A stretch of DNA of 64,000 nucleotides from Clostridium uliginosum (GCF_900112485.1 NZ_FOMG01000018.1:1-64000); one strand, 5' to 3'. Counted from the stretch's first letter, positions 1 to 8,400 are shown. A program made the numbers and translations. The notes: a model not told the origin generated them from the letters alone.

Positions 1-74
<74 letters not shown>

Positions 75-225
75 AAGTTTAATCTTAGCTTACTCTAAAA
101 AGAATTGCTGGTTTACTTAAATGTATTTATCTATATTCTGTTCAATTTTCAAAGACCATATTCTTTCGCTTTCAACATTACGTTGTCGGCTTTTGTTTTA
201 ACTCGTCACCTCAAGCGACTTTCTT

Positions 226-254
226 AGTTTATCACTTGGTTTAGATCTTGTCAA
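226..254 (-). promoter_or_regulatory. Probable rrn promoter and leader
   Basis: On the minus strand a TTGACA box (249-254) is separated by 17 bases from TAAACT (226-231), about 150 bases upstream of the 16S gene. The transcribed leader (75-220) holds the TCTTTGAAAATTGAACA stretch usual before clostridial rRNA. Bases 255-580 are non-coding and AT-rich and may carry further upstream promoters, none of which I can assign firmly. Confidence 0.6.
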
Positions 255-582
255 CAAGTTTTTTTAAGCTTTCAAACCGTTCTTTCCAGAATGTTTTTCT
301 TGCTCTTAACTTGTTGTCTGCATCTCTTAGCGACGTGTTTTATCTTACCATATCCTTCTATAATCATTCTTTATATTTATCTTGTTTTATCAATTTAAAC
401 CTATAATACTACGGTTTTCTATTTTTTTCGTGGTAATTTTATCATCGATACACTAGGCATAGTATTTGTTAGTATTCATAATTATTACTATAATTCACAT
501 GCATTTTTTTAGTTAATACTTGAAAAAAGCTAACTATAATACATAAAACTACAAAAAGTTACAACTAAACTGTTTAATTTTA

Positions 583-611
583 TTGACACTAAAATATATG
601 GACTATATAAT
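583..611 (+). promoter_or_regulatory. Consensus sigma-A promoter of the EIIA gene
   Basis: TTGACA (583-588) and TATAAT (606-611) both match the sigma-A consensus exactly, with an ideal 17-base spacer. Transcription should begin near 617-619, directly at the start of the RAT element that follows. Such a strong promoter fits a gene whose output is set by antitermination. Confidence 0.85.
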
Positions 612-618
612 GATGTTA

Positions 619-680
619 TACGTGTTACTGTTAAATCAGGCATAAGTTTTATATAAGAAAACTTATGCCTTTTTATTTTT
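619..680 (+). promoter_or_regulatory. RAT antiterminator overlapping a terminator
   Basis: The segment GTGTTACTGTTAAATCAGGC (622-641) resembles the ribonucleic antiterminator bound by BglG/LicT/GlcT proteins. It overlaps a perfect terminator with a 13-bp stem (638-650 and 658-670), a 7-base loop and a T-rich tail. The two structures are mutually exclusive, so binding of the antiterminator should permit transcription of the EIIA gene. The GlcT-like gene at 3449-4297 is the obvious binding partner (inference). Confidence 0.82.
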
Positions 681-752
681 AAATAAATTATTCTTAATAG
701 TTTATTTAATGTTTAGTAAGTAAAACTATTTATATAACGAAAGGATGTGAAT

Positions 753-771
753 TATCCTGTTTATCAGGATA
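753..771 (+). promoter_or_regulatory. Hairpin over the EIIA ribosome binding site
   Basis: TATCCTG (753-759) can pair with CAGGATA (765-771) around a 5-base loop. The 3' arm contains the only plausible Shine-Dalgarno (AGGAT) for the ATG at 778. An upstream AAGGATG leads into ATG TGA and cannot start the protein. The hairpin might damp translation; this is inferred from sequence only. Confidence 0.4.
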
Positions 772-777
772 TAAACT

Positions 778-1266
778 ATGTTTGGATTTTTAAAAAAGAA
801 AAAAAATAACGACTTTAAATTAATAGCTCCTGTTTCTGGGAAATCAATACCTTTATCTGAAGTTCCTGATCCTGTTTTTGCACAAAAGATGGCTGGTGAT
901 GGATTAGCAATTAACCCTACAGGTGATACTATTGTTGCACCTGCTGATGGCGAATTAACTTTAGTATTCAATACAAAGCATGCCTTTGCAATGACTTTAG
1001 AAAATGGAGTAGAACTTTTAGTTCATATTGGTATTGATACTGTTTCCTTAAAAGGAGAAGGTTTTGAACAACTAGCAGAACAAGGCACAAAAGTTAAAGC
1101 GGGAACTCCTATTATTAAAATTGATAGAGATATTATTACTGGAAAAGGTCTTTCATTAATAACTCCTGTTTTAATAACAAACTCAGATATATCATCTTCA
1201 ATTAAAGCAATAGAAAATGTAGATGTTGTTGCTGGAGAAACTACTGTTCTAGAATATACAATATAA
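778..1266 (+). CDS. crr: PTS glucose-type EIIA component
   Basis: This is a 162-residue free-standing EIIA of the glucose superfamily (EIIA-Glc/Crr), a cytoplasmic phosphocarrier that takes phosphate from HPr and passes it to an EIIB domain. The fold-defining segments are present: the APVSGKSIPLSEVPDPVFAQ start, DGLAINPT, and the active-site region around ELLVHIGIDTV, where the histidine is phosphorylated. Length matches the family. It stands alone on the plus strand, with its own promoter, RAT and terminator. The two EIICB permeases in this window (1557-3215 and 56763-58334) both lack an EIIA domain, so this protein probably serves both. Family assignment is firm; the sharing is inference. 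Confidence 0.93.
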   Translation: MFGFLKKKKNNDFKLIAPVSGKSIPLSEVPDPVFAQKMAGDGLAINPTGDTIVAPADGELTLVFNTKHAFAMTLENGVELLVHIGIDTVSLKGEGFEQLAEQGTKVKAGTPIIKIDRDIITGKGLSLITPVLITNSDISSSIKAIENVDVVAGETTVLEYTI

Positions 1267-1275
1267 GATAAAAAG

Positions 1276-1316
1276 AAGCTCAAAATGGTTTGAAAATCAT
1301 TTTGGGCTTTTTTTAT
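1276..1316 (+). terminator. Rho-independent terminator of the EIIA gene
   Basis: A 12-bp imperfect stem (1276-1287 with 1298-1309) with a 10-base loop is followed by a long T run, ten bases after the stop codon. Confidence 0.85.
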
Positions 1317-1425
1317 ATCCTTATATGTAGATATTTAATTTAATATAACATAATAAATTATATTAAATACTCTTATTAATACAATTGGCTTAATCAATTA
1401 TGTTAATAAAACTTCTATTATACAA

Positions 1426-1463
1426 GGCTCTGTTTTAAAACCGTGTTGATATTAAAACAGAGC
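1426..1463. repeat. Short copy of the GTGTTGATATT repeat family
   Basis: Inverted arms GCTCTGTTTTA and TAAAACAGAGC enclose AAACCGTGTTGATAT. The same arms and core recur at 11989-12080, 14867-14904, 48190-48530, 49233-49265 and 52775-52996. This is the compact, hairpin-only form. Confidence 0.7.
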
Positions 1464-1470
1464 ATAAATA

Positions 1471-1522
1471 AAAAGTAGCTATTCAAAATATAAATTATAT
1501 ATATTTTGATATAGCTACTTTT
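1471..1522 (-). terminator. Terminator of the glucose EIICB gene
   Basis: The arms AAAAGTAGCTAT and ATAGCTACTTTT enclose further AT-rich pairing. On the minus strand the stem ends in TTTTTATTT, about 35 bases past the stop codon of the permease gene. Confidence 0.75.
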
Positions 1523-1556
1523 ATTATTATAATATGTACTTTAAAGCTTAATTATA

Positions 1557-3215
1557 TTAGTCATTTCCTAAAATTTCATTAATTGCGTTCTTATATCCAT
1601 CTGCTTTAACTCCAAATATAGCTTGTATTCCATTACCTACTTCCATAACTCCAGACGCACCTAATGCTTTTAATTCATCTTTATTTACATTAGCGTTATC
1701 TTTAACTTCAACTCTAAGTCTTGTTATGCAAGCATCAACGCTTACTATATTTTCTTCTCCACCTAAAGCTGCAAGTACAGCTGGTGCTTTTTCAGTAATT
1801 TCTCCTTTTGCTCCCTTTGCACTACCTTTTTCTTGATAATCAGCTTTAGAGTATAACTTAGTTTCTTCTTCATTTTCATCTCTTCCTGGAGTCTTTAAGT
1901 TAAACTTCTTAATCATAAATGTAAATAAGAAATAGTAAACTAATGCATATACTATTCCAACAAGTATAAGTTTAATCCAGTTAGTTTGAACTCCTGCTCC
2001 TGCTGGAAGTAATCCGAATAATGAAAAATCTATTAATCCACCAGAGAAAGTCATACCTATAAATACATGTAATATATCCATTAAGAAGTATGATAGTCCT
2101 GCTAATAGACAATGTATTCCATATAACACTGGTGCAACAAATAAGAATGTAAATTCTAAAGGTTCAGTTATACCTGTTAATAATGATGTAACAGCTGCTG
2201 ATATTAATAATGATCCAACAACCTTTTTCTTACTTGGTGCTGCTGTTCTATACATTGCTAATGCAGCTGCTGGTAATCCAAACATCATGAATGGGAACTT
2301 ACCTGCCATAAATCTTGTTGTACCACCTACGATAGTTGACATAGTATCTGTTGAAGCGCCTACTAAATCTGACATACTTGATAATTGTGCAAAGTAAGCC
2401 GTATTAGCTCCTGCTACTGTTTGCCATGTTCCATTAACTAAAACTTTTCCATCAACAAATGATCCAAACCAAAATGGAGTATAAAATACGTGATGTAATC
2501 CAAATGGTATTAATGCTCTTTCAATTGTTCCATATAAGAAAGTTCCTATAGGACCTGCATCTCTAACAAAATTCGCTATGTGTGTAATTCCACCTTGAAC
2601 AACTGGCCATGCAAATGCTAAAACTGCACCTACTAATGCCATTGCTACTGAAGTAACTATCGGAACAAATCTTGATCCTGAGAAAAATCCTATTACTTGT
2701 GGTAATTGAATTTGGTGATACTTATTATGTAATATTGCTGTAACTATACCTGTTATAATTCCACCAAACACTGACATATTTAATGTAAATATACCTAAGT
2801 TTGTTGTAATATAAGTTGAATACTCTCCAACATTATTTGGTGTAAGAACTCCTAATTGAGTTACACCTAAGCCAAGTAAAGTTGAAACAACTTGATTCAT
2901 TACTATAAATCCAAAAATTGATGCTAATGCTGCTGTACCCTTGTCTTTATTAGCTAGTCCTACTGCAACACCTACTGCAAATAATACTGGTAAATTACCA
3001 AAAATAATATCTCCTATATTCTTCATTACTGTTAACATTGCGTGAACAGCTGGAATATTTACAAATGCTATAAGTGGTTGATAAACAGATGGTGCATTAT
3101 GTAATGTCGCTATTCCTAAAAGTGCTCCACCAACACCAAGTAACATACCTGCTATTGGTAGTGCCGCTATCGGTAACATTATAGCCTTACCTATTCTTTG
3201 TAAAAATTTAAGCAT
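1557..3215 (-). CDS. ptsG: PTS glucose permease EIICB
   Basis: This is a 552-residue glucose-family EIIC-EIIB fusion in the inner membrane that imports a hexose (glucose most likely, N-acetylglucosamine possible) and phosphorylates it. The hydrophobic EIIC domain (about 1-430) shows the signatures FGLHHVFYTPFW, GKFPFMMFGLPAAA and GITEPLEFTFLFVAPVLY. The linker NLKTPGRDE leads to EIIB (about 475-552), with the phospho-cysteine in DACITRLRVEV. No EIIA domain is attached. Start at the ATG behind AGGAGG. The gene lies downstream of a GlcT-like antiterminator and has its own promoter and RAT. Glucose specificity rests on resemblance to B. subtilis PtsG, as remembered. Confidence 0.88.
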   Translation of the reverse strand: MLKFLQRIGKAIMLPIAALPIAGMLLGVGGALLGIATLHNAPSVYQPLIAFVNIPAVHAMLTVMKNIGDIIFGNLPVLFAVGVAVGLANKDKGTAALASIFGFIVMNQVVSTLLGLGVTQLGVLTPNNVGEYSTYITTNLGIFTLNMSVFGGIITGIVTAILHNKYHQIQLPQVIGFFSGSRFVPIVTSVAMALVGAVLAFAWPVVQGGITHIANFVRDAGPIGTFLYGTIERALIPFGLHHVFYTPFWFGSFVDGKVLVNGTWQTVAGANTAYFAQLSSMSDLVGASTDTMSTIVGGTTRFMAGKFPFMMFGLPAAALAMYRTAAPSKKKVVGSLLISAAVTSLLTGITEPLEFTFLFVAPVLYGIHCLLAGLSYFLMDILHVFIGMTFSGGLIDFSLFGLLPAGAGVQTNWIKLILVGIVYALVYYFLFTFMIKKFNLKTPGRDENEEETKLYSKADYQEKGSAKGAKGEITEKAPAVLAALGGEENIVSVDACITRLRVEVKDNANVNKDELKALGASGVMEVGNGIQAIFGVKADGYKNAINEILGND

Positions 3216-3290
3216 AAATTAATCCTCCTGCTTTTTATTAATTAAGATATAACTTGAATTTAGTTAAGCTGGCCAGCTTAAAATTTCAAA

Positions 3291-3392
3291 TAAAAAAGAC
3301 TTATATATAAGCCCAGAAAAATTTATTTAAAATTTATTTAAACAAACTTTTATTTGCCTATATTAAGTCTTGCCTGCATTACCAGTTACACC
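3291..3392 (-). promoter_or_regulatory. RAT antiterminator and terminator before ptsG
   Basis: On the minus strand, GGTGTAACTGGTAATGCAGG (3392-3373) begins a second RAT-like element. Its 3' part, AAGACTTA, can instead pair with TAAGTCTT located just before a T run (3291-3300), forming a terminator. The layout is the same as in the EIIA leader: promoter, RAT, terminator, gene. It should be read through when the GlcT-like protein binds. Confidence 0.75.
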
Positions 3393-3408
3393 TTCATTAA
3401 CATATATG

Positions 3409-3437
3409 ATAATATCATAATACTTATATTCTGTAAA
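3409..3437 (-). promoter_or_regulatory. Promoter of the ptsG leader
   Basis: On the minus strand TTTACA (3432-3437) and TATTAT (3409-3414) are separated by 17 bases. Transcription would start near 3400, just ahead of the RAT. The promoter overlaps the region just past the stop of the upstream GlcT-like gene. Confidence 0.7.
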
Positions 3438-3448
3438 TATTTTAGTTA

Positions 3449-4297
3449 TTATTTTTTAGAAGCTTTGAATCTTTCAATATGTATTGTTAAAAATGCTATT
3501 TCATCACTTGTAACTTTTACATTAAGCTCATTTTCAATAATTTTAGAAATTTCTTTTGATATTACATATGATTCTTTATAAGTTTTTTTAATCATTTTAG
3601 ATAACTCATTATAAAGACATGTATTTTCCATTATTCTTTGAAGTGCAAATTTAATATGTGTACAAAATCTTGCATAATCTAAAGATTTCTTATCTATTTT
3701 TATGTCTAATCTTTCTTCAACATGTTCAACTATGATACTACTCAAATATGTATTTTTAATAGTATTGGAAATTTTTCCATTATTAATACAGGAATGAATA
3801 TGAAGTGCTATAAATGCAATTTCTCCATCAGGTATTATTATATTTGAGTATCCTCCTACTCTTTCTGCAACTATTTTAGCCAAAGTAAATTCCTTTGGAT
3901 ATAAAGTTTCTGTTTCAATTAAAAAAGGGTTTTCAATTTCTTCTTTATTTTTTAATCGTTCAACTGCAATAAATAAGTGATCTATTAGTCCAATATGTAT
4001 ATGTTCATTCAATTCATCATTTAATTTTTTAGATATCTCATAAATGGCCTCTTCACAAACTGCAAAAAAGTCATCATTAATTTTTCTTACCATCTCATTA
4101 AAATTTACTATATTTTCTTGATTTTCTATAGTAAATACTTTATCTACTTTTGTTCCTTTAGATATTGTTTGCCCATTCTTCTTACCAAATCCTATTCCTT
4201 TTGCAAAAAGTATCTTTTCTTCTTGAGATGAATTTACTAAAACTATATTATTATTAAATACCTTTGATACTACTTCATCTTTACTAAGTATTACCAT
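3449..4297 (-). CDS. glcT: GlcT/BglG-family transcription antiterminator
   Basis: This 282-residue protein has the usual architecture: an RNA-binding CAT domain (about 1-55, containing NNNIVLVNSS and GKGIGFGKKNG-like residues) followed by two PRD regulatory domains. Conserved PRD histidines are visible in HIHIGLIDHLFIAVERL, IALHIHSC, FCTHIKFALQRI and LTIHIERF. PRD phosphorylation by PTS proteins normally reports sugar supply. It sits directly upstream of ptsG on the same strand, and both nearby PTS genes carry RAT leaders, so it very probably controls both. A specific GlcT rather than LicT label comes from that context. Confidence 0.87.
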   Translation of the reverse strand: MVILSKDEVVSKVFNNNIVLVNSSQEEKILFAKGIGFGKKNGQTISKGTKVDKVFTIENQENIVNFNEMVRKINDDFFAVCEEAIYEISKKLNDELNEHIHIGLIDHLFIAVERLKNKEEIENPFLIETETLYPKEFTLAKIVAERVGGYSNIIIPDGEIAFIALHIHSCINNGKISNTIKNTYLSSIIVEHVEERLDIKIDKKSLDYARFCTHIKFALQRIMENTCLYNELSKMIKKTYKESYVISKEISKIIENELNVKVTSDEIAFLTIHIERFKASKK

Positions 4298-4503
4298 ATC
4301 TTCTTACACCTTCTCACTATATAGTTTTTAAGAAAATTATATATTCATTTTAACTTATAACACATAATTTTTAGTTACTCCATAGTTAATTTACAAATAT
4401 ATTATTTTAGAAATAATAATATAATGTAAATTAATTGTGTAGTTTACAAATTATTATCATTACTGTAAAAATTTTATTATGTTTATATTTTTTCTAATCA
4501 AAG

Positions 4504-5451
4504 TTATTTTTTATAAAAATCTTCTTTTATAATATAATAAGTTAAATGATCGCTCCATTTCCCATTTATTAATAAATATTTTTCATTTATCCCTAGTTCC
4601 TTAAATCCACAGCTCTTTAATACTCCTTTAGATTTTTCATTATCAACTAAGGCAGAAGCTTCAACTCTATGAATATCCTCTTCATTAAAAAGATATTTAA
4701 GAAAAAGTTTTACTGCTTCCTTCATATAACCATTTCCTTCTTCACATTTATCTATAGAATATCCTAATATTCCACTTTTAAAAATTCCACATACAATACT
4801 AGATAATTTTAGCTTTCCTATAAATCTTTCTTCCTTGAAAATTCCAACTTCAATACTTGATCCATTTAAAAATTGTCTATAACTTTCATTTAGAATATTT
4901 CTTTGAACTTCTAATGTATAAAAACTATTATCTCTAGTTGGTTCAAAAGGTGCTAAATGCTCTTTGTTTTTTATATAATATTCTAATAATTCCTCCGCAT
5001 TACCTGGAGTTAAATTTCTTAATATGATATTGTCTCCTTGCAATTCTATAAATGAATATTTAGTTTTTTGATTATATTCTTTACGAGTTATTCCCAATAA
5101 TAACTCATCTAAATATTCACCATTGTAATATTCATTTTGGCTAAGTATACCTTCTAAAGTAAATCCTAAATCTAAAAATGGATTAATATCGACTCTTTCA
5201 AAAATTTTAATATTAATCTTAAATATATTTAAATCCTTAAATATAGTTTTTAAAATAAGCACTAACGTATCTTTTAATAAATCACATTTATATCCTCTAT
5301 AAAATTTAAGTTTAATATTACATCTTTTGCTTAAACCATCTAATTCTGTTATATTAAACCTTCCAATTATAATATCATCTTTATCTTTTACTAAATACTC
5401 TGTTTTACTTGGTTTATTTGCTTGTATTTTTACCATTACATTCGATTCCAT
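4504..5451 (-). CDS. GNAT acetyltransferase with two GNAT-like lobes
   Basis: This 315-residue protein has a C-terminal half (about 145-315) that is a RimJ/RimL-type GNAT domain: the segment IILRNLTPGNAEEL, a GILGYSIDKCEEGNGYMKEA acetyl-CoA-loop region, then IHRVEASALVDNEKSKGVLK and CGFKELG. The N-terminal half (about 15-130) also looks GNAT-like, with IKIFERVDINPFLDLGFTLE resembling the end of such a domain, so this may be a degenerate duplication. Start: the ATG with GGGAGAG upstream is preferred over a GTG five codons earlier. Substrate unknown; proteins of this class acetylate protein N-termini, amines or antibiotics. Confidence 0.72.
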   Translation of the reverse strand: MESNVMVKIQANKPSKTEYLVKDKDDIIIGRFNITELDGLSKRCNIKLKFYRGYKCDLLKDTLVLILKTIFKDLNIFKINIKIFERVDINPFLDLGFTLEGILSQNEYYNGEYLDELLLGITRKEYNQKTKYSFIELQGDNIILRNLTPGNAEELLEYYIKNKEHLAPFEPTRDNSFYTLEVQRNILNESYRQFLNGSSIEVGIFKEERFIGKLKLSSIVCGIFKSGILGYSIDKCEEGNGYMKEAVKLFLKYLFNEEDIHRVEASALVDNEKSKGVLKSCGFKELGINEKYLLINGKWSDHLTYYIIKEDFYKK

Positions 5452-5515
5452 CGAGTTCTCTCCCACTAGCTGACTTACTTGTTATTTATTTTAATATGCC
5501 TAAGTTGCCTAATGT

Positions 5516-5557
5516 AAAAATAGCACTTACATCATATTAATGAAAGTGCTATTTTTT
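5516..5557 (-). terminator. Terminator after the universal stress gene
   Basis: A 13-bp perfect stem (AAAAATAGCACTT with its complement) has a 14-base loop and T runs on both strands, so it may work in both directions. Just beside it at 5471-5501 lies a half-copy of the AGGCAT repeat family. Confidence 0.75.
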
Positions 5558-5632
5558 TATAAGTCTTATAATCTTTATTCTTACATTTAATATATTCTAA
5601 ATCAGCAAAATTTAAAAGCTCTATTTATATTT

Positions 5633-6037
5633 TTATTCTGGAACAATCATTACAATGCACTTAGAATGTTTTACTACATATGTTGTTACTGAACCTATCA
5701 TTCTAGTCAATCCTTTTTTAGTTGATTTAGTCATTACTATAATATCTATATCATCTTCTTTTGACTTCTTGATTATTTCATTTCCTGCATATCCAAAGCC
5801 TAAATATGTTGTATTTGAGTAATCTTTCATTTGTTCTGCTGCATCATTTAATATTACCATTCCTAATTGTTCAGCATTTGTTAACTCATCAGAAACTACC
5901 ATTCCATTAATAAAAACTAATTCTTTTACATGCATCAATATAATTTCAACGGTGTCCTTTGGGAATATTCCTTTTATAAACTCTAAAGAATGCATACTTC
6001 TTTCTGTTCCATCAATTGGTACTAATATTTTTTTCAT
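5633..6037 (-). CDS. Universal stress protein, UspA family
   Basis: This 134-residue, single-domain Usp protein begins with the typical KKILVPIDGTERSMHSLEFI strand-helix. The usual nucleotide-binding motif near the C-terminus (GxxGxxxxxVVKH) appears as MIGSVTTYVVKHSKC, which suggests a family member that may bind ATP weakly or not at all. Cytoplasmic. It is monocistronic, with AAGGGGG before the ATG and a strong terminator after the stop. Specific role unknown. Confidence 0.88.
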   Translation of the reverse strand: MKKILVPIDGTERSMHSLEFIKGIFPKDTVEIILMHVKELVFINGMVVSDELTNAEQLGMVILNDAAEQMKDYSNTTYLGFGYAGNEIIKKSKEDDIDIIVMTKSTKKGLTRMIGSVTTYVVKHSKCIVMIVPE

Positions 6038-6187
6038 ATTAACTCCCCCTTGTAAGTCTCACCATATTTTAATTATTTTTCATTATATTATTAGTTAATT
6101 TAATTATACCTTCTTATTCTACATAATGCACCTTAAAATACCCATAATAAGATAGTAAATATATTTATTCAACTTTAATTAAAATTA

Positions 6188-6239
6188 AAAAGTTATCAAC
6201 ATATTTTTTGTTTTATTTTAAAACATTGTTGATAACTTT
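6188..6239 (-). terminator. Terminator after tcdA
   Basis: AAAGTTATCAACA and its complement form a 13-bp stem. On the minus strand it is followed by TTTTTAATTTT, about 80 bases past the tcdA stop. Confidence 0.65.
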
Positions 6240-6320
6240 CAATTAATCTATGTTTTTGTGGATAAACTTTTAATTTTATTTTTAAAAATATACCCTCCTA
6301 AATAAGGCATATTCTAAGAA

Positions 6321-7079
6321 TTACTTTATTTCCAATATATCTTTAATTACTTCTCCAGCAATTATCATACCTGCAACTGGTGGTACAAATGATATGCTTC
6401 CTGGAATTTGTCTTTTTTGCGCACATTTTTTAGTTCCACCTGTACAAACGCATCCTTCTTTACAAGTAACAACCTCTTCATCTTTAGGTTTTAAAGGTAT
6501 CTCTTCAGAATATACTACTTTTAATTTTTCTATCCCTCTTTTACGAAGCTCATATCTCATAACTTTAGCTAAAGGACATACCTTTGTTTTAAATACATCA
6601 GTAACTTTAAATTGTGTAGGATCTAATTTATTTCCGGTTCCCATAGAACTCATAATTTTTATATCATATTTATAACAATACTCTGCTAATCCTAATTTTG
6701 CTGTAACAGTATCTATTGCATCAACTACATAATCCGCATCATCTGGAATTAGTTCTGCTATATTATCTAATGTTACAAAGACTTGATGTGTTATAACATT
6801 ACAATTTTTATTTATAGATAATATTCTTTCTTTCATTACTTCAACTTTTGATTTACTTATTGTATTATAAGTAGCATGTATTTGCCTATTTAAATTAGTT
6901 AGACATACTGTATCATCATCTATCAATATCAACTCTCCAACACCAGCTCTTGCTAATGCTTCAACAGTATAGCTTCCTACTCCTCCGATTCCAAAAATAA
7001 CTACTTTACTTTCACTTAACTTTTTTAAACCATCTTTACCAATTAAAAGTTCTGTTCTTGATAAGGAATGTTGTAACAT
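6321..7079 (-). CDS. tcdA: tRNA threonylcarbamoyladenosine dehydratase
   Basis: This 252-residue ThiF/MoeB/E1-like protein cyclises t6A37 of tRNA to ct6A with ATP. The nucleotide-binding loop IFGIGGVGSYTVEALARAGV lies near residue 30, followed by LILIDDDTVCLTNLNRQIHA, DYVVDAIDTVTAKLGL and the SMGTGNKLDPT segment that distinguishes TcdA/YgdL from MoeB and ThiF. A cysteine cluster (EEVVTCKEGCVCTGGTKKCA) lies near residue 210 and may bind metal. Start: ATG behind AAGGAGG. It is divergent from mtnN, with a 164-bp repeat between them. Confidence 0.9.
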   Translation of the reverse strand: MLQHSLSRTELLIGKDGLKKLSESKVVIFGIGGVGSYTVEALARAGVGELILIDDDTVCLTNLNRQIHATYNTISKSKVEVMKERILSINKNCNVITHQVFVTLDNIAELIPDDADYVVDAIDTVTAKLGLAEYCYKYDIKIMSSMGTGNKLDPTQFKVTDVFKTKVCPLAKVMRYELRKRGIEKLKVVYSEEIPLKPKDEEVVTCKEGCVCTGGTKKCAQKRQIPGSISFVPPVAGMIIAGEVIKDILEIK

Positions 7080-7270
7080 ATATTTTTTCCTCCTTATAAT
7101 GGGTAGATAAACGTATCATCTACAATTAAATTTAATATTAATATATACGCTTTAATTACTAAAATTCATAATCTCAACATTGTAGTCCTTACAATAGTTA
7201 AAAATGTGAAACAAATTAAAACGAATAAATTTTGAGAACATATATACAATATTAAAAGGAATACTGCATA

Positions 7271-7434
7271 AGGCATCTCCAAATAAATAATTAACTAGTC
7301 AGTCTTCTTGTCTTTTTGATACTATACTGTGTCAGCAAATGTAGCTAATAACAATAGTATTAACTACATTCACTTCCTTATCTAGTTCAAAAAATCCTAA
7401 GAATATTTGACTAGTTATTTATTTTACAATGCCT
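7271..7434. repeat. Long AGGCAT-family element, copy 1
   Basis: This 164-bp element begins AGGCAT and ends ATGCCT; the ends are imperfect inverted repeats that continue as AAATAAATAA-TTAACTAGTCA against TGACTAGTTATTTATTT. It is a close direct relative of 46495-46644, matching along its whole length by eye. Both copies lie between divergently transcribed genes. It has no coding capacity. It fills most of the gap between tcdA and mtnN. Confidence 0.75.
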
Positions 7435-7509
7435 AAACTTAATAGTTATTATATCATAGTTTTTAAAATTACTATTAAATTTATTCAATACTGTTTATAA
7501 TCTAAATTA

Positions 7510-7544
7510 AGGCATACTCACTCGTTGTTTTTTTGAATATGCCT
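7510..7544. repeat. Minimal AGGCAT-family copy
   Basis: AGGCATAC and GAATATGCCT are separated by about 17 bases, making a 35-bp relic or minimal form of the same palindromic family. It lies just ahead of the mtnN ribosome binding site. Confidence 0.55.
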
Positions 7545-7586
7545 AAAACACCAAAGTAATTCTTGATTTTAGGAGGATTTTAAAGT

Positions 7587-8279
7587 ATGACTATTGGAAT
7601 AATTGCCGCTATGGCAGAGGAATTAGAAATTTTATTAAAAGATTTAACTCTTGAAGAAAAAAGGGAAAAGGCTAATATGACTTTTCACAAAGGTAAATTA
7701 TACGGAAAAAATGTTGTGGCTGTAGTTTGTGGAATAGGTAAAGTTAATTCAGCTGTATGTACTCAAGTATTAGCCTCTGAATACAACGTAGATAAAGTTA
7801 TAAACGTTGGAGTTGCAGGTGGAATAGGTAAAGAAATTTATCCTGGTGACATAGTTGTTGCTGAAAACTTAGTTCAACATGATATGGATACTACAGCATT
7901 TGGTGATAAGATGGGGCAAATACCAAGACTTGATACATTTGATTTTAAATGTGACCAAGAAATGGTTGCTGTAGCTAAAAAAGCTTGTGAAGAAATCTCA
8001 GAATTAAACAGCTTTACAGGTAGAATAGTTTCTGGTGATCAATTTATTGCTAATATAGAAAAAATTCAATGGCTTGATCAAGAATTTGGAGCAATTTCTT
8101 GTGAAATGGAAGGAGCTAGTATAGCTCAAGTTTGCTATTTAAATTCAATTCCATTTGTAGTTATTAGATCAATTTCTGATAATGCAAACAATGGAGCACA
8201 TATGGATTATGAAAAATTCATTCCAGTTGCAGTTAAAAATTCAACTGCAATATTAAAGAAAATGATTGAAAAACTTTAA
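7587..8279 (+). CDS. mtnN: MTA/SAH nucleosidase
   Basis: This 230-residue nucleosidase (MtnN/Pfs) cleaves 5'-methylthioadenosine and S-adenosylhomocysteine to adenine plus the thioribose product, in the methyl cycle and on the way to AI-2. Seen: the TIGIIAAMAEELEIL start, VVCGIGKVNSAVCTQ, the VINVGVAGGIG loop, the substrate-binding SCEMEGASIAQVCYL near residue 170 and the catalytic-Asp region VVIRSISDNAN. Length is standard. AGGAGG lies nine bases before the ATG. Monocistronic. Confidence 0.95.
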   Translation: MTIGIIAAMAEELEILLKDLTLEEKREKANMTFHKGKLYGKNVVAVVCGIGKVNSAVCTQVLASEYNVDKVINVGVAGGIGKEIYPGDIVVAENLVQHDMDTTAFGDKMGQIPRLDTFDFKCDQEMVAVAKKACEEISELNSFTGRIVSGDQFIANIEKIQWLDQEFGAISCEMEGASIAQVCYLNSIPFVVIRSISDNANNGAHMDYEKFIPVAVKNSTAILKKMIEKL

Positions 8280-8323
8280 TTAAAATACAGAAAAAATAGC
8301 AACTACACAACTATATACAAAGA

Positions 8324-8400
8324 AATAGAGATATGAATGTAAAAGTTAACTGATTAGACGTTTCTATCAATTATCTGCTGCAATCATATCTCTATTATTC
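8324..8400 (+). terminator. Probable terminator after mtnN
   Basis: The 13-base arms AATAGAGATATGA (8324-8336) and TCATATCTCTATT (8384-8396) are perfectly complementary across a 47-base loop. The tail is only moderately T-rich, so efficiency is uncertain. Confidence 0.45.
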
